Below, one piece after another: positions 52,666 to 61,368 of a stretch of DNA of 64,000 bases. Each line of letters starts with the position of its first letter. Within the stretch, counting starts at the first letter, position 1. The stretch is from Streptomyces gobiensis. GTDB taxonomy: Bacteria > Actinomycetota > Actinomycetes > Streptomycetales > Streptomycetaceae. Under the pieces are notes generated by a model. That model was not told where the DNA came from and did not search any database. It saw only the letters and a list, made by a program, of their open reading frames with translations. The stretch is taken from assembly GCF_021216675.1 (NCBI RefSeq), contig NZ_CP086120.1, positions 2,214,501 to 2,278,500 of the forward strand, in the 5' to 3' direction. The translations under genes were made by a program, and so were the position numbers.

Positions 52666-55600
52666 GTCGTTTCTCCATTCGTGGGCGGGCATCCGAGTCC
52701 GGTGGAAGCGGCGCGGGACGTCAGAACGAAGGGCGCCCAGGCGAAGGGGTGCGGGTACCTCTCAGCCACGGTCAGCGTGGCGACGCGGTGCGCGGTGGCG
52801 AGGTCGTGGGTCTCACCCGACGCGTGCGCGGCGTAGAAGGCCCGCAGCCAGAGCAGTGCCGGTTCCTGCTGGACGTCCCACAATGGGCTGATCACGGCGT
52901 GTCCACCACGGTTGAGATGGCCCTGTTCCAGGCCGATACGGCTACCGCCAGGTCCGGTGACCGAGCGGCCGGACGAACAGGCCACAGTGACGATCAGGGA
53001 AGGCGCGGCATCGATCCGCATCAGGCTCGACCAGTCCAGAGCGAAGGCCGACAGGACTTCGTCCTCCTTCACGGGCAGCATTGGTGGAGGCAGATGACCT
53101 TCGGCGGCCACGCAGATGGCCGGGCCGCGGCCCTCACCGGCGGAGGCGAGTCCGTGGCAGACCAGCACGACCTCGTCCGATACCGCGGCCACAGCGAGGA
53201 CGCCGTCGATGTCGGCGTCCGTGTTCTGCAGGACGGTCGGCCGGGACACGAGTTCAGCGACGTACGAGACGGTCTTGTCCAGCGCCGCGACGAACTCCGG
53301 TCGGTCGCCGGTTTTCGGCACGGCGACCAGGCCGGTGCCGCTTCGTCGTTCACGCGGTGCGGTCGCGGAGCAGTAAACACGGGCGTTGGGGCAGATAGTC
53401 ACCGGCCCGTCCTCGACCAGCGATTGCTGCGGCCAGCCGACCGCGTGCAGGGGCGCGGCGGCCAGCCGGCGACCAGGGAGCAGGACCAGCCCGTTGCCGG
53501 GTGTTACGAGTTCGCGCACGGCGACGGCGAGACGATCGGCCAGAGCCCACCACCGTTTCATGCGATGGTCAACCCAGTGAGGGGCCACGGGGTTGGCCGT
53601 GTTCAAGCGCAGTACTTCGTCGACCGCGTGCGCCACCTCCGCAGCGTCGGCCCGCACCGTGGTGACCGTTGCGGGCCGCTGCCGTGCAGCGGGAACAGCG
53701 ACGAGCGTCAGTTGGTGCTCACCGTCAAGGATGGCGACGACATCGTGGCCGTCGCCTCGCGCCCGTATGTCGGCCACCACATCGTCAGGAGTGGCGACCC
53801 CCCGGTGCGCGTCCAACTCCCTACCATTGGCGAGTTCGTACACTGCCATCAGATCGCAGGGCTCACCGCCGATATCAGCCGCCAACGCGAGAGCCGCGTC
53901 GATCAGATCGCGGAGGAAGGCGACGTGCCCCATGGCGTACGGGCCATCCACCCCTGTCGGGATGCGGGCGTCGAGTGCGCGGATGCAGTGCCGCAGCCAG
54001 GGCCAGGGGTCCCCGTCGGGCTCTGCGGCGAGCACCCGCGCCCAGAGTAGACTCACCTCCGCGACAGACCTCGCCGGGTCGGTCACCGTGGGGAAGAGGG
54101 TTTCCAACGCTGAACGGGCGGCGGCATGATTGCCTTCCTGCAGCGCCTCGTTCACCCGTTCGGTCGCCACTGCCTGGCGGATGCCGGGATCGGCGGCGGC
54201 CAGCTGGTCCGGCTGGCCGAGCAGTCGGTCGCGACACTCCTCCTGAAAGGCCACGAGTGCCGCGTCCGCAGGACGAATCCGCAGGGCCGCTGCCGCCAGT
54301 CCCAGCTTCTCCTGCGGATTCGAGGCGAGCTCCGCCCGGTCGGCGGCCAGCACCGAGCGCAGGGCCTCGTCGTGGTGCCCCATCGCCCGTAGCACGTTGC
54401 TGCGGGTGAGCAGGCAGCCCAGCAGGGTGGTGGGATGCACGTCGCCGTTGACCGCCAGGGCGGCAGCGAGATGTGTGAGCGCACCCTCCAGGTCGCCCAC
54501 CTGCTCGCAGAACAGTGCGACCGAGTGCCGCAGACCGGCGTCCTCCGGCGCGGTGTCGACCTCGGCCTCGAGGATCGCCTGCGCCTCGCTCAGGCGACCG
54601 AGTTCCCTCAACACCCTCGCGATGTTGTCCCGGATGGCGGGGAGGTGGCTCTCTGCCTCCGGCAGCATCGCGCAGGCGTCCATGGCGAGTTCGTAGGCAT
54701 CGAGGGCAACCTGGGGCCGGCCGGCCCCGTGAAGAACGTTACCGATCTGGTTCATCAGGTAGGCGCGTTCCTTCGGCCGGTCGGCGGCCAGATCGAGGTC
54801 ATCGCCGTCTAGGAGTGCGTCGACCATGGCTGCGGCGAGGCGGTTCTGCCCGATATCGGCCAGCCACCCACCGCATCGCGCGACGAACATGGCGAGCCCT
54901 CTGCTCGGTAGATGCTCCTGCGCGTGGTGGTAGAAGGTCTCTACCACCGCGGTCGGCTCCTGGCTGCTGGCCACCAGGAGCTTCGCCATGTCCGCCATGG
55001 CCCGGCCCACCTCGTCGGGATCCACGCCCGAAGCCGCCATGGCCAGCCGAGTGTTCTCGGCGATCTCGGTGGGCGTGTGCCGGGTATTGCTGTGGGCGAC
55101 GAGCGTGAGCTGAAGACGCAGCAGCCGTTCCCGGAACGCGTCCCGGAATCCGGCGTGTGCCATCAGCCCGGCGAACAGGTCCCGTAAGGATGGCAGTTCG
55201 GCCAGCCTCGGCTGTCCGTCGGGAAAGAACATCGATACCGCGACGATGAACAACTCCTCGAACTTAACAGTCGCGGTCAGAACCGGACTGGTCAGGAAGA
55301 ACTGCTCGTCGATAGCGACACCGCTACGTTCCCGCAGCAGCCACAGCCCGGCCAGCATCGTGGCCCACCGGTCGGAACGGGGGTTGGCCACACCGGCGAG
55401 GGCGTATGCCGCGGCGTTGCTGTACTCGGTCCGCCACAGGGGTGGTATCCGAGTCAGCATGTCGGGCTCGCCGAAGGGCAGTCGGTCCGAGCAGCGCTCA
55501 GCCAGCTCGGCGAGGACTTCGGGGGTAAGGCAGCTGGCTGGTATACGGACGCGCAGGACATCTGACAGCTCGTGCGGGGCGGACCGACGTGCAGTGTCCT

Positions 55601-56135
55601 CAGCGAGTGCCTCAATTACGGCGGACGTGATCAAGGTGGCGAGCTGACGAGCGTACTCCGGCGACTCCTCCAGGGGCAGGTCCGCAGATGCCGTTTCCAG
55701 AGAATGCGCCCAGAGTGACAGAGCCAGCAGCCGCACCGGCGGGACGGCACAGAAGTCGACGCGCTGGGCCTGCATTTCTTCTAGCAGGGTGTTGCCCTCG
55801 TCTACTATCCAGGCGTTCACGACGGCCTGCACGGCGGACAGGTCGTCGACACGGATCACCGTCCAACCCGCGGGCGCGGGCGCGAACGCACCGATGACCA
55901 CCGCGGTGCAGGCGTCCGGCCGCAGCACCCGCACCGGGTCCGGCGCGATGACCCGCCTCCCGCACAGGTGCTGAACCGTGTTGAGGACCCCGCGGACGAA
56001 CGCGTCCAGACGCGAGACATCGTCCGGAAAGGTCAGTTCGGTCACCGCCTCGGGCGGCGCCATCGGGATGGTGCAGTGCGGGCAGGGCACCAGGCCTGTG
56101 GCCGACCGGTGATTCCGCTTACCATGTTCCGTCAC
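52662..56135 (-). CDS. TPR-CHAT (caspase-like peptidase) protein
   Basis: A 1157-residue protein. An N-terminal CPHC knuckle at 18-21 opens a uncharacterised region to about 450. TPR-like helical repeats follow (about 460-640, e.g. AYLMNQIGNVLHGAGRPQVA and AIRDNIARVLRELGRLSEAQ). A C-terminal CHAT domain (about 880-1150) has the catalytic dyad H994 (VLVCHGLAS) and C1053 (VTVACSSGRS) and the typical closing HPFAWAPFVL. CHAT peptidases are clan CD, like caspases and the Csx29/TPR-CHAT effector, and in bacteria often act in conflict systems. GTG 56135 follows GAGAGGGG. A TTA codon is present at 55185-55187, implying bldA dependence. It is followed by the coupled transmembrane gene. Confidence 0.88.
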   Translation of the reverse strand: MTEHGKRNHRSATGLVPCPHCTIPMAPPEAVTELTFPDDVSRLDAFVRGVLNTVQHLCGRRVIAPDPVRVLRPDACTAVVIGAFAPAPAGWTVIRVDDLSAVQAVVNAWIVDEGNTLLEEMQAQRVDFCAVPPVRLLALSLWAHSLETASADLPLEESPEYARQLATLITSAVIEALAEDTARRSAPHELSDVLRVRIPASCLTPEVLAELAERCSDRLPFGEPDMLTRIPPLWRTEYSNAAAYALAGVANPRSDRWATMLAGLWLLRERSGVAIDEQFFLTSPVLTATVKFEELFIVAVSMFFPDGQPRLAELPSLRDLFAGLMAHAGFRDAFRERLLRLQLTLVAHSNTRHTPTEIAENTRLAMAASGVDPDEVGRAMADMAKLLVASSQEPTAVVETFYHHAQEHLPSRGLAMFVARCGGWLADIGQNRLAAAMVDALLDGDDLDLAADRPKERAYLMNQIGNVLHGAGRPQVALDAYELAMDACAMLPEAESHLPAIRDNIARVLRELGRLSEAQAILEAEVDTAPEDAGLRHSVALFCEQVGDLEGALTHLAAALAVNGDVHPTTLLGCLLTRSNVLRAMGHHDEALRSVLAADRAELASNPQEKLGLAAAALRIRPADAALVAFQEECRDRLLGQPDQLAAADPGIRQAVATERVNEALQEGNHAAARSALETLFPTVTDPARSVAEVSLLWARVLAAEPDGDPWPWLRHCIRALDARIPTGVDGPYAMGHVAFLRDLIDAALALAADIGGEPCDLMAVYELANGRELDAHRGVATPDDVVADIRARGDGHDVVAILDGEHQLTLVAVPAARQRPATVTTVRADAAEVAHAVDEVLRLNTANPVAPHWVDHRMKRWWALADRLAVAVRELVTPGNGLVLLPGRRLAAAPLHAVGWPQQSLVEDGPVTICPNARVYCSATAPRERRSGTGLVAVPKTGDRPEFVAALDKTVSYVAELVSRPTVLQNTDADIDGVLAVAAVSDEVVLVCHGLASAGEGRGPAICVAAEGHLPPPMLPVKEDEVLSAFALDWSSLMRIDAAPSLIVTVACSSGRSVTGPGGSRIGLEQGHLNRGGHAVISPLWDVQQEPALLWLRAFYAAHASGETHDLATAHRVATLTVAERYPHPFAWAPFVLTSRAASTGLGCPPTNGETT

Positions 56136-56147
56136 AACCGCCCCTCT

Positions 56148-56774
56148 CTATTCCGGCGGCCGCGGCCTGACCGGTCCGCAGCCCCACCTGATGATCGGTT
56201 GCGCCGGTCCGCGCCGCGGACGGAATGTGCAAACCCGCCCCCTGGCCACCAGTTCCGTAGTAGCCAGTGGCCGAGACACCCTGGGCAATAGCCCCGAGCG
56301 GTCTCCAGCCGTCAGCCAGAACGGCAGCCCCTCGACTGGGGCGGGCCTGCCTCGCCGTGTCGGGGTGGTACCCCGTGTCAGGAGTTGCGGTTCGGTGGCC
56401 TCTCGGCGACGACGGCCGCATACACACCCTGTCGGTGTCGAAAAGGCCAGCGCGCACAGACGTCGATCAGCCGCGAGCATGTCCGAACGGGTGGCGAACA
56501 GCCGACGAATCGGATCGGCCAGGTCCGGCGCGGCGGCGACGAGTCTGCTCTGCTGGGCCGTGTCGCGGTACCGTGCATCGAGGCAGCACTCGGCAACGTC
56601 GTCCAGGCAGCGCTGCGCGGTGTCGGCGGCCCGCTGCACGCTCCGTTGCGGCTGCATCCGCCGCGCTTCCAGGCGCTTCTTCTCATTGCGGTTGGCGGAG
56701 AGGAGTTGTGCGCCGTATGAGGTGATCGTGAGGTTCGGATACGATCCGGTGCGAACTTTCTCTTGGGCGCTCAT
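56148..56774 (-). CDS. Hypothetical protein upstream of the CHAT gene
   Basis: A frame of 208 codons ending 12 bases before the CHAT start. The first 120 residues look protein-like (MSAQEKVRTGSYPNLTITSY, then GAQLLSANRNEKKRLEARRM and AADTAQRCLDDVAECCLDAR). The last 70 are basic and irregular and may be out of frame or non-coding. A GTG or ATG further upstream (to 56978) gives worse sequence. No family is recognised. If real, it would be the first gene of the CHAT operon. Confidence 0.35.
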   Translation of the reverse strand: MSAQEKVRTGSYPNLTITSYGAQLLSANRNEKKRLEARRMQPQRSVQRAADTAQRCLDDVAECCLDARYRDTAQQSRLVAAAPDLADPIRRLFATRSDMLAADRRLCALAFSTPTGCVCGRRRREATEPQLLTRGTTPTRRGRPAPVEGLPFWLTAGDRSGLLPRVSRPLATTELVARGRVCTFRPRRGPAQPIIRWGCGPVRPRPPE

Positions 56775-57057
56775 GAAGCGGTAACCCGCCTCGCTGCCCG
56801 GCGACGCGGGCAGGATGTCCTCGCCTCCGCGTTCAGGGACGGCTGCCGCTTCTCGCACCTGATCCACCATGTCCTGCGCGCGACGGTCTGTTGTCCCACA
56901 CTTCGGCCATCGGTCGCCCCCTCGGTTTTCCCAGCAGATCATTGCCATTTTCCTACCTGGGGAAACGGTCCGTTTCATTTTCCCGGGTCAGCAAACAGTA
57001 CAAATGGAGCAGCCCGTCGCCGCAGCAGATACGAATGTCGGTACCACGACGCGACGT
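56775..57057. other. Gene-free stretch
   Basis: I see no supported gene. The stretch is less GC-rich than its surroundings around 56930-57010 and could hold the promoter for the leftward CHAT operon, but no clear -35/-10 pair was found. Confidence 0.3.
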
Positions 57058-57310
57058 CTACGGCATGCCGGATGGTTGCGCGCATGTGGTCGGCGGTGAG
57101 ATGGCGATGTCCTCGATATCTCCCCTCAGGATGGTGTTGCGGCCAGGGCGGGCGGTGGCCCGGAGCGTGGTGTCGATGGCGTATTCATGACCGTGCAGTC
57201 CTGCCGTACGCAGCAAAGTGACAGCTGACTGGGCGATGGCCCGGGGGACCGGCTCGACGCGCAGCCGGGACAGGGTCCATGTCGGCACGGCGTCATCGAT
57301 CTTCGGGGGG
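57058..57310 (-). pseudogene. PIN-domain (VapC-like) remnant
   Basis: The minus-strand frame reads AVTLLRTAGLHGHEYAIDTT and then ATARPGRNTILRGDIEDIAI. This resembles the C-terminal half of PIN-domain ribonuclease toxins, in which HGHKYAIDA and LTSDxEDM carry acidic metal ligands. The N-terminal half, including the first catalytic Asp, is absent, and no antitoxin gene is evident. It is a toxin gene remnant. Confidence 0.5.
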
Positions 57311-57612
57311 ATCACCTCAATCAATACCGCGGCCAGAGGTAACGACGGGGCACCAGGGCACGCTGCTCCTCGTCGAGGGCGCCCGCCGGTGATTTCCATA
57401 ACGGCGGCGGACGCCCTCGACGAGGACGCACGGATAATCTCCGCGGTCCTGGTCCGAGGCAGGTTCGGAGCTGTCGCGCCAGCCCCGAGGTGCAGACGGC
57501 CGCAGACTCACCTCGGCGGCGTGTGGGCCCACGGTCGGATACCGGTCCCGCTCGACTCTCTTCAGCCAGATGCGCGAGGCTCTGGGAAATGGCTGGGACG
57601 GCCTGACCAGGT

Positions 57613-58511
57613 GATCGACAGTTGCTCGCGGGCGCGCAGTGTGCTGGCTGGGCGTGACCGGTGTGAGGATTCGGCCGTTCGGGAGGGTGTGAGTGCTCGG
57701 CCGTGGATCGTGGACGACGACTTGTGGGGTCTGATCGAACCGCTGCTGCCGCCCTGGCCGGAGAAGGCGCCGGGGCCCAAGCCGGTGGACGATCGGTTGT
57801 GTCTGCAGGGCATCTTGTACGTGCTCTACAACGACATCGCCTGGCAACTGCTGCCGCCGGAGCTGGGGTTCGGCTCCGGGCAGACGTGCTGGCGGCGGCT
57901 GGGCCGGTGGCACGAGGCCGGCGTTTTCGACCAGCTGCACCGCATCCTGCTCTCCAAGCTGCACGCGGCAGGCGAGCTGGACTGGTCGAGGGCTTGCCTG
58001 GACGCCTCGCACATCCGGGCGAAAAAGGGGGTGCCGGGACCGGTCCGTCACCGGTCGACCGTGGGAAGACGGGCAGTAAGCACCATCTGATCTGCGACGG
58101 CAAGGGTACCCCGCTCAAGGTCATCACCACGGCGGCGAACGTCAACGATGTCACCAGACCCTGGTCCTGGTCGACGGCATCCCGCCCGTTGCCGGACGGC
58201 CCGGCCGCCCTCGCCGTCGGCCCGAGGCTCTGCTCGGCGACAAGGGATACGACTCCAACCCCAATCGGCGCGAACTCCGCAAGCGACGGATCCTGCCGGC
58301 GATCTCCCGCAAGGGCTCCCCGAACATCCAGGGACTGGGCAAGCTTCGCTACGTGGTCGAGCAGACCTTCTCGCTTCTGCACCACTTCAAGCGCCTGGCC
58401 ATCCGCTGGGAGAGGCGCCTCGATCTGCACGACGCCTTCGTCTCCCTCGCCTGCAGCCTCATCTGCTGGAGACGCCTCAAGAAGACCAATTCATGATCCT
58501 GTTGCGAGCTC
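57613..58511 (+). mobile_element. IS5-family insertion sequence, copy B (left end degraded)
   Basis: Homologous to copy A along its coding part and in the same orientation. The right end CCTGTTGCGAGCTC (58498-58511) matches copy A's right end. The matching left inverted repeat is not found where expected near 57613, so the left boundary is approximate and the element is probably immobile. Confidence 0.7.
57688..58496 (+). pseudogene. IS5-family transposase, frame-disrupted
   Basis: Frame A begins at GTG 57688 (SARPWIVDDDLWGLIEPLLP) and runs to the slippery GCGAAAAAGGGGG at 58019. The -1 frame then gives KTGSKHHLICDGKGTPLKVI. A missing C near 58155 (GTCACCAGACC where copy A has the equivalent of GTCACCCAGACC) shifts the frame again. 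The catalytic remainder (LLGDKGYDSNPNRRELRKR ... RRLKKTNS) lies in a third frame and stops at 58496. One natural frameshift plus one extra deletion make it inactive. Confidence 0.75.
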
Positions 58512-58565
58512 TAAGCGGTTTTGGTGAAGTTCGTGCTGATCCTTGGACGCAGGTGGGTTGGCGGG

Positions 58566-59174
58566 TCAGCGTGCCATTCGGCGGGCCGTGTTCTCTCGCC
58601 ACTCCCGGCCGATCGATCGCATCAGGGCCGGGTACACCCCCAGGTACCGGAAAGGTTTGATGCCGAGCATGTACAGGGAGCCGAGGCGGCCGTTGGGCTT
58701 CACCAGGACGGCCATCTGGCCGCGGTAGCCGCCGTTCCCGTCGGAGACCCAGCCGATGTGCATCACCCCGTGCATGGTCTTGTTGGCGTACTCGGCGGCC
58801 CACTCGTCGTGTGTCTGGAAGACTGATGTGAAGGGCGCCGCGCTGAGGTCGGGCCCCCGCGGCCCCTCGCGCAGGTCGTCCGGCAGCCGGTCGCGCAGCG
58901 TCGCCACCCGGCCGCCGACGCCCGAGTCCGGCTTGTCCCAGCCGAGCAGCGCGCCGAGCTTCCAGCGCACCGCGAAAAGGAAGCGGCCCACGGGGTTGCC
59001 GCCGTGCGGACCGTCCTTGCCGTCCGCCATCTGCTGGACCAGGTGGTGCAGGTCGTCCGGGCCGCCCGGCGTCGGCAGCGCCCACAGATCCTCGAGCCGG
59101 AAGTCGCCGGCGATCTCGTGGATCCGCCAGGGGCGGGACGTGTGGTCGGTTGAGGGAAGGCGCAGACCGCTCAT
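58566..59174 (-). CDS. DUF2867 family protein
   Basis: A 202-residue protein of the DUF2867 group. WRIHEIAGDFRLEDLWALPT starts the domain, FLFAVRWKLGALLGWDK is its central helix, and KTMHGVMHIGWV and LVKPNGRLGSLYMLGIKPFR are C-terminal marks. START-like ligand binding has been suggested for relatives; the ligand is unknown. ATG 59174 is followed upstream by the paired operators shared with the divergent TetR gene, so the TetR protein almost surely controls it. Confidence 0.82.
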   Translation of the reverse strand: MSGLRLPSTDHTSRPWRIHEIAGDFRLEDLWALPTPGGPDDLHHLVQQMADGKDGPHGGNPVGRFLFAVRWKLGALLGWDKPDSGVGGRVATLRDRLPDDLREGPRGPDLSAAPFTSVFQTHDEWAAEYANKTMHGVMHIGWVSDGNGGYRGQMAVLVKPNGRLGSLYMLGIKPFRYLGVYPALMRSIGREWRENTARRMAR

Positions 59175-59187
59175 GGCAGACCCCTGT

Positions 59188-59205
59188 CTATACGGTGGCG
59201 TATAG
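59188..59205. promoter_or_regulatory. TetR operator O1
   Basis: CTATACGGTGGCGTATAG: perfect 7-base arms (CTATACG/CGTATAG) with a 4-base spacer, 14 bases from the DUF2867 start. Its twin lies 33 bases away. Confidence 0.75.
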
Positions 59206-59220
59206 AGAGCGTAGTCCCAT

Positions 59221-59238
59221 CTATACGGCTCCGTATAC
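59221..59238. promoter_or_regulatory. TetR operator O2
   Basis: CTATACGGCTCCGTATAC: the same arms as O1 with one mismatch at the end, placed upstream of the TetR start. The two sites, three helical turns apart, suit joint repression of both divergent genes. Confidence 0.75.
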
Positions 59239-59268
59239 TTGGCTGGGGCATGTGAGGGGAGACACGGC

Positions 59269-59826
59269 ATGGGCGCGATCCGTACGCCGCGGGACAAGTG
59301 GATCGAGGAGGGGCTGCGGGCGCTCGCCGCCGGCGGCCCCGAGGCTGTCCGGGTGGAGGTCCTCGCCCAGGCGCTCGGCGTCAGCAAGGGCGGTTTCTAC
59401 GGCTACTTCCGCAACCGCGCCGCCCTGCTGGAGGAGATGCTCGGCACCTGGGAGCGCGGGGTCACCGAGGATGTCATCGAGCGGATCGAGAACGACGGGG
59501 GCGACGCCCGCGAGCGGCTCGGGCGTCTCTTCGACTTCGTGGGGTCGGGCGAGACGCCCGTGACCAGCGCCGGGGTCGAGCTCGCGATCCGCGACTGGGC
59601 CCGGCGCGACGAAGGCGTCGCGCGTTGCCTCCGCCGGGCCGACAACCGGCGCATGGACTATCTGCGCGAGCTCTACGGGGCCTTCTGTCCCGACGAGGGC
59701 GATGTCGAGGCCCGCTGCCTGATCACCTTCTCACTGCGCATCGGCGACCACCTCATTGCAGCCGACAACGGCCCGCGCAGCCGCACGGAAGTCCTCGCCA
59801 CGGTCAGGAACCGGTTGTTGGGCTAA
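59269..59826 (+). CDS. TetR-family regulator
   Basis: A 185-residue repressor. The helix-turn-helix WIEEGLRALAAGGPEAVRVE through LGVSKGGFYGYFRNRAALLE occupies residues 10-55. The C-terminal domain is the TetR_C type seen with DUF2867 partners. The ATG follows GAGGGGA. Its stop overlaps the end of an IS630 transposase remnant on the other strand. Confidence 0.9.
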   Translation: MGAIRTPRDKWIEEGLRALAAGGPEAVRVEVLAQALGVSKGGFYGYFRNRAALLEEMLGTWERGVTEDVIERIENDGGDARERLGRLFDFVGSGETPVTSAGVELAIRDWARRDEGVARCLRRADNRRMDYLRELYGAFCPDEGDVEARCLITFSLRIGDHLIAADNGPRSRTEVLATVRNRLLG

Positions 59827-59982
59827 GCGGCCCGGTGAAGTCCGCTGCTGTCCTCGAATACGGGTTCGCTGTCGGGGTAGTCCTCGTACTTGGCCGAGCG
59901 CCAGACGTGCTCGATGTCGTTGAGCTCGGCACACCTCGGCCTGCTGCTCGGACGTCAACTCCACTGTCAGGATCTTCGGCAT
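59823..59982 (-). pseudogene. IS630-family transposase remnant with internal deletion
   Basis: The frame begins MPKILTVELTSEQQAEVCRA, which looks like a transposase N-terminus. After a frame change it reads ELNDIEHVWRSAKYEDYPDS and ends RAA-stop. ELNxIExVW...AKYxD is the C-terminal DDE signature of IS630 transposases. Some 250 codons between the two ends are missing. It records a lost mobile element in the island. Confidence 0.65.
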
Positions 59983-60109
59983 CATCACCACTTCTCGCCA
60001 AGGCTCCTATGCCAACAGGAAGTTGACTTCACCGAGACCGCTTAGCCCAGCCCCTTCCCGAAACCGGAGGCGGCCACATTGGCGAGCGCCCAGCCGCCGC
60101 CGAACCGCG

Positions 60110-60727
60110 TCACCGCATCCCCTCCTTACCGTGGGGCGTGGCGTATGCGGTGCCCCAGTGGCACTGGCAGCGGCACGGCTCGTAGCACACGCCCTCAACG
60201 GCGCTTGTGCGTTCTTCCGCTTCCTGGCACTGCCGGTGGGTTCCGATCCGGCATTCATAGGAGCGGTACAGGTCGCGGGGCATGGGTGCGGCGGCGGCTA
60301 GCGCGTCTGTGTTCCGCGCGTCACGGTCGACCCACCGAAGCCCGTACGCGTCCCGGTGCAGTGCCTGGTGGCCGCGACCGAGGATGCACGGAACGCGGTG
60401 CCTACCGGCCGAAGTGCCGGAGCTCGAACCGGGCCGGTGGGCGGGGCAGGGATCTACCAGGTGGCCGCAGCCGGAACGAAATTCCCTGGTCGGTGCGGTG
60501 TCATTTGTCTTTCCATGCTCGGCTTCCGCCGCGTCCGGTCCGCTGAAGAGTCCCCGTAGCGCATCGGCAGCAAGGTCTACGGCGAGCGCTTCGGCCAGTT
60601 CCGCAGTGCCAAACCATCGCTGTCCGGCCGCGTCCTGGTGATGCCAGCCATCGTGGCCGATGGGGAGCACGCATGCGGCGGCGCCGGTATATGCCGGGGG
60701 GCGGGAACCGCAGTGGGCCGCTGTCAT
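60110..60727 (-). CDS. Cys/His-rich hypothetical protein
   Basis: A 205-residue protein with many Cys and His residues in metal-binding-like spacings: GAAACVLPIGHDGWHHQDAA near 15-35, SGCGHLVDPCPAHRPG near 85-100, VPCILGRGHQALHRDA near 112-127, and a C-terminal CRIGTHRQCQEAEE plus CYEPCRCQCHWG. Proteins of this kind are common beside XRE/DUF397 genes and integrative elements in Streptomyces. Function unknown. ATG 60727 overlaps the TGA of the upstream gene by four bases (ATGA), so the two form an operon. Confidence 0.65.
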   Translation of the reverse strand: MTAAHCGSRPPAYTGAAACVLPIGHDGWHHQDAAGQRWFGTAELAEALAVDLAADALRGLFSGPDAAEAEHGKTNDTAPTREFRSGCGHLVDPCPAHRPGSSSGTSAGRHRVPCILGRGHQALHRDAYGLRWVDRDARNTDALAAAAPMPRDLYRSYECRIGTHRQCQEAEERTSAVEGVCYEPCRCQCHWGTAYATPHGKEGMR

Positions 60728-61119
60728 CGCGCACCGCCCATGGCGTGGATGTCGCGGCGGTCCAGATCCATGCCCCAGTAGTAGGCGGCGACCAGGGCGG
60801 ATCGGCGTGCCCGCTGGATGGTCCGTTCTGGGAGGGGCTCCCCACGCCAGTACGACGCTGGACAGTACGGGCGTGCGGGGCTTCCTGCGGGAAGGGGTGC
60901 CCTTCCGGCGGCGTCAGCCGCCGCGTCTTCCGCGTACGGGCTCTTGTGACGCGGCAGGGGCGACACGCTCTGCCGGTGGGGGGTGGCTACCGGCCGGGGC
61001 GTGTCCAGCGTCGGGGCGGAGCAGCGCCGCTTCCCCTTTGCCGGTAGCACCACCGCCAGGATGGCGAGTAGTACGGGGCTCAGTGCCCGCTCGACCGCAT
61101 GCAAGATACGGTTGGTCAT
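60724..61119 (-). CDS. Hypothetical protein with N-terminal hydrophobic helix
   Basis: A 131-residue protein. Residues 8-27 (AVERALSPVLLAILAVVLPA) form a membrane helix. A basic, proline-rich middle leads to a C-terminal GEPLPERTIQRARRSALVAA with YYWGMDLDRRDIHAMGGAR. The latter arrangement is seen in small proteins of Streptomyces integrative elements. It is coupled to the Cys/His-rich gene downstream and divergent from the XRE regulator. Function unknown. Confidence 0.6.
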   Translation of the reverse strand: MTNRILHAVERALSPVLLAILAVVLPAKGKRRCSAPTLDTPRPVATPHRQSVSPLPRHKSPYAEDAAADAAGRAPLPAGSPARPYCPASYWRGEPLPERTIQRARRSALVAAYYWGMDLDRRDIHAMGGAR

Positions 61120-61368
61120 GTCAGCAGCTCCTACACAGTTGTTGGCCGCGCCCCCGGACGTTCGCACCGTCGCGGGGGTTTCTTTTGCGGTTGTGAGGCA
61201 AGCACGGACGACACCACGGGCAGTCACGGCTGCTGCCGTGCTTCCCATGTGCCGCACCGTTCCAGTGGGTTGAGTGAATAAGACCGTTACGAGCATCAAC
61301 GATGGGGGTAGGCGGACGACAGGTACGGCGCGTATCCAACGGGCACTGGAGACAGGGGCGGAGTGCGT

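Noticed and set aside
57321..58430. Minus-strand 369-codon frame across IS copy B
   Set aside because: It is the antisense of the transposase and has no protein-like features.
50551..58511. Composite transposon formed by the two IS5 copies
   Set aside because: Both are in the same orientation and of the same family, but copy B lacks a left end and has a disrupted transposase. No target duplication is visible. They may simply be independent insertions.
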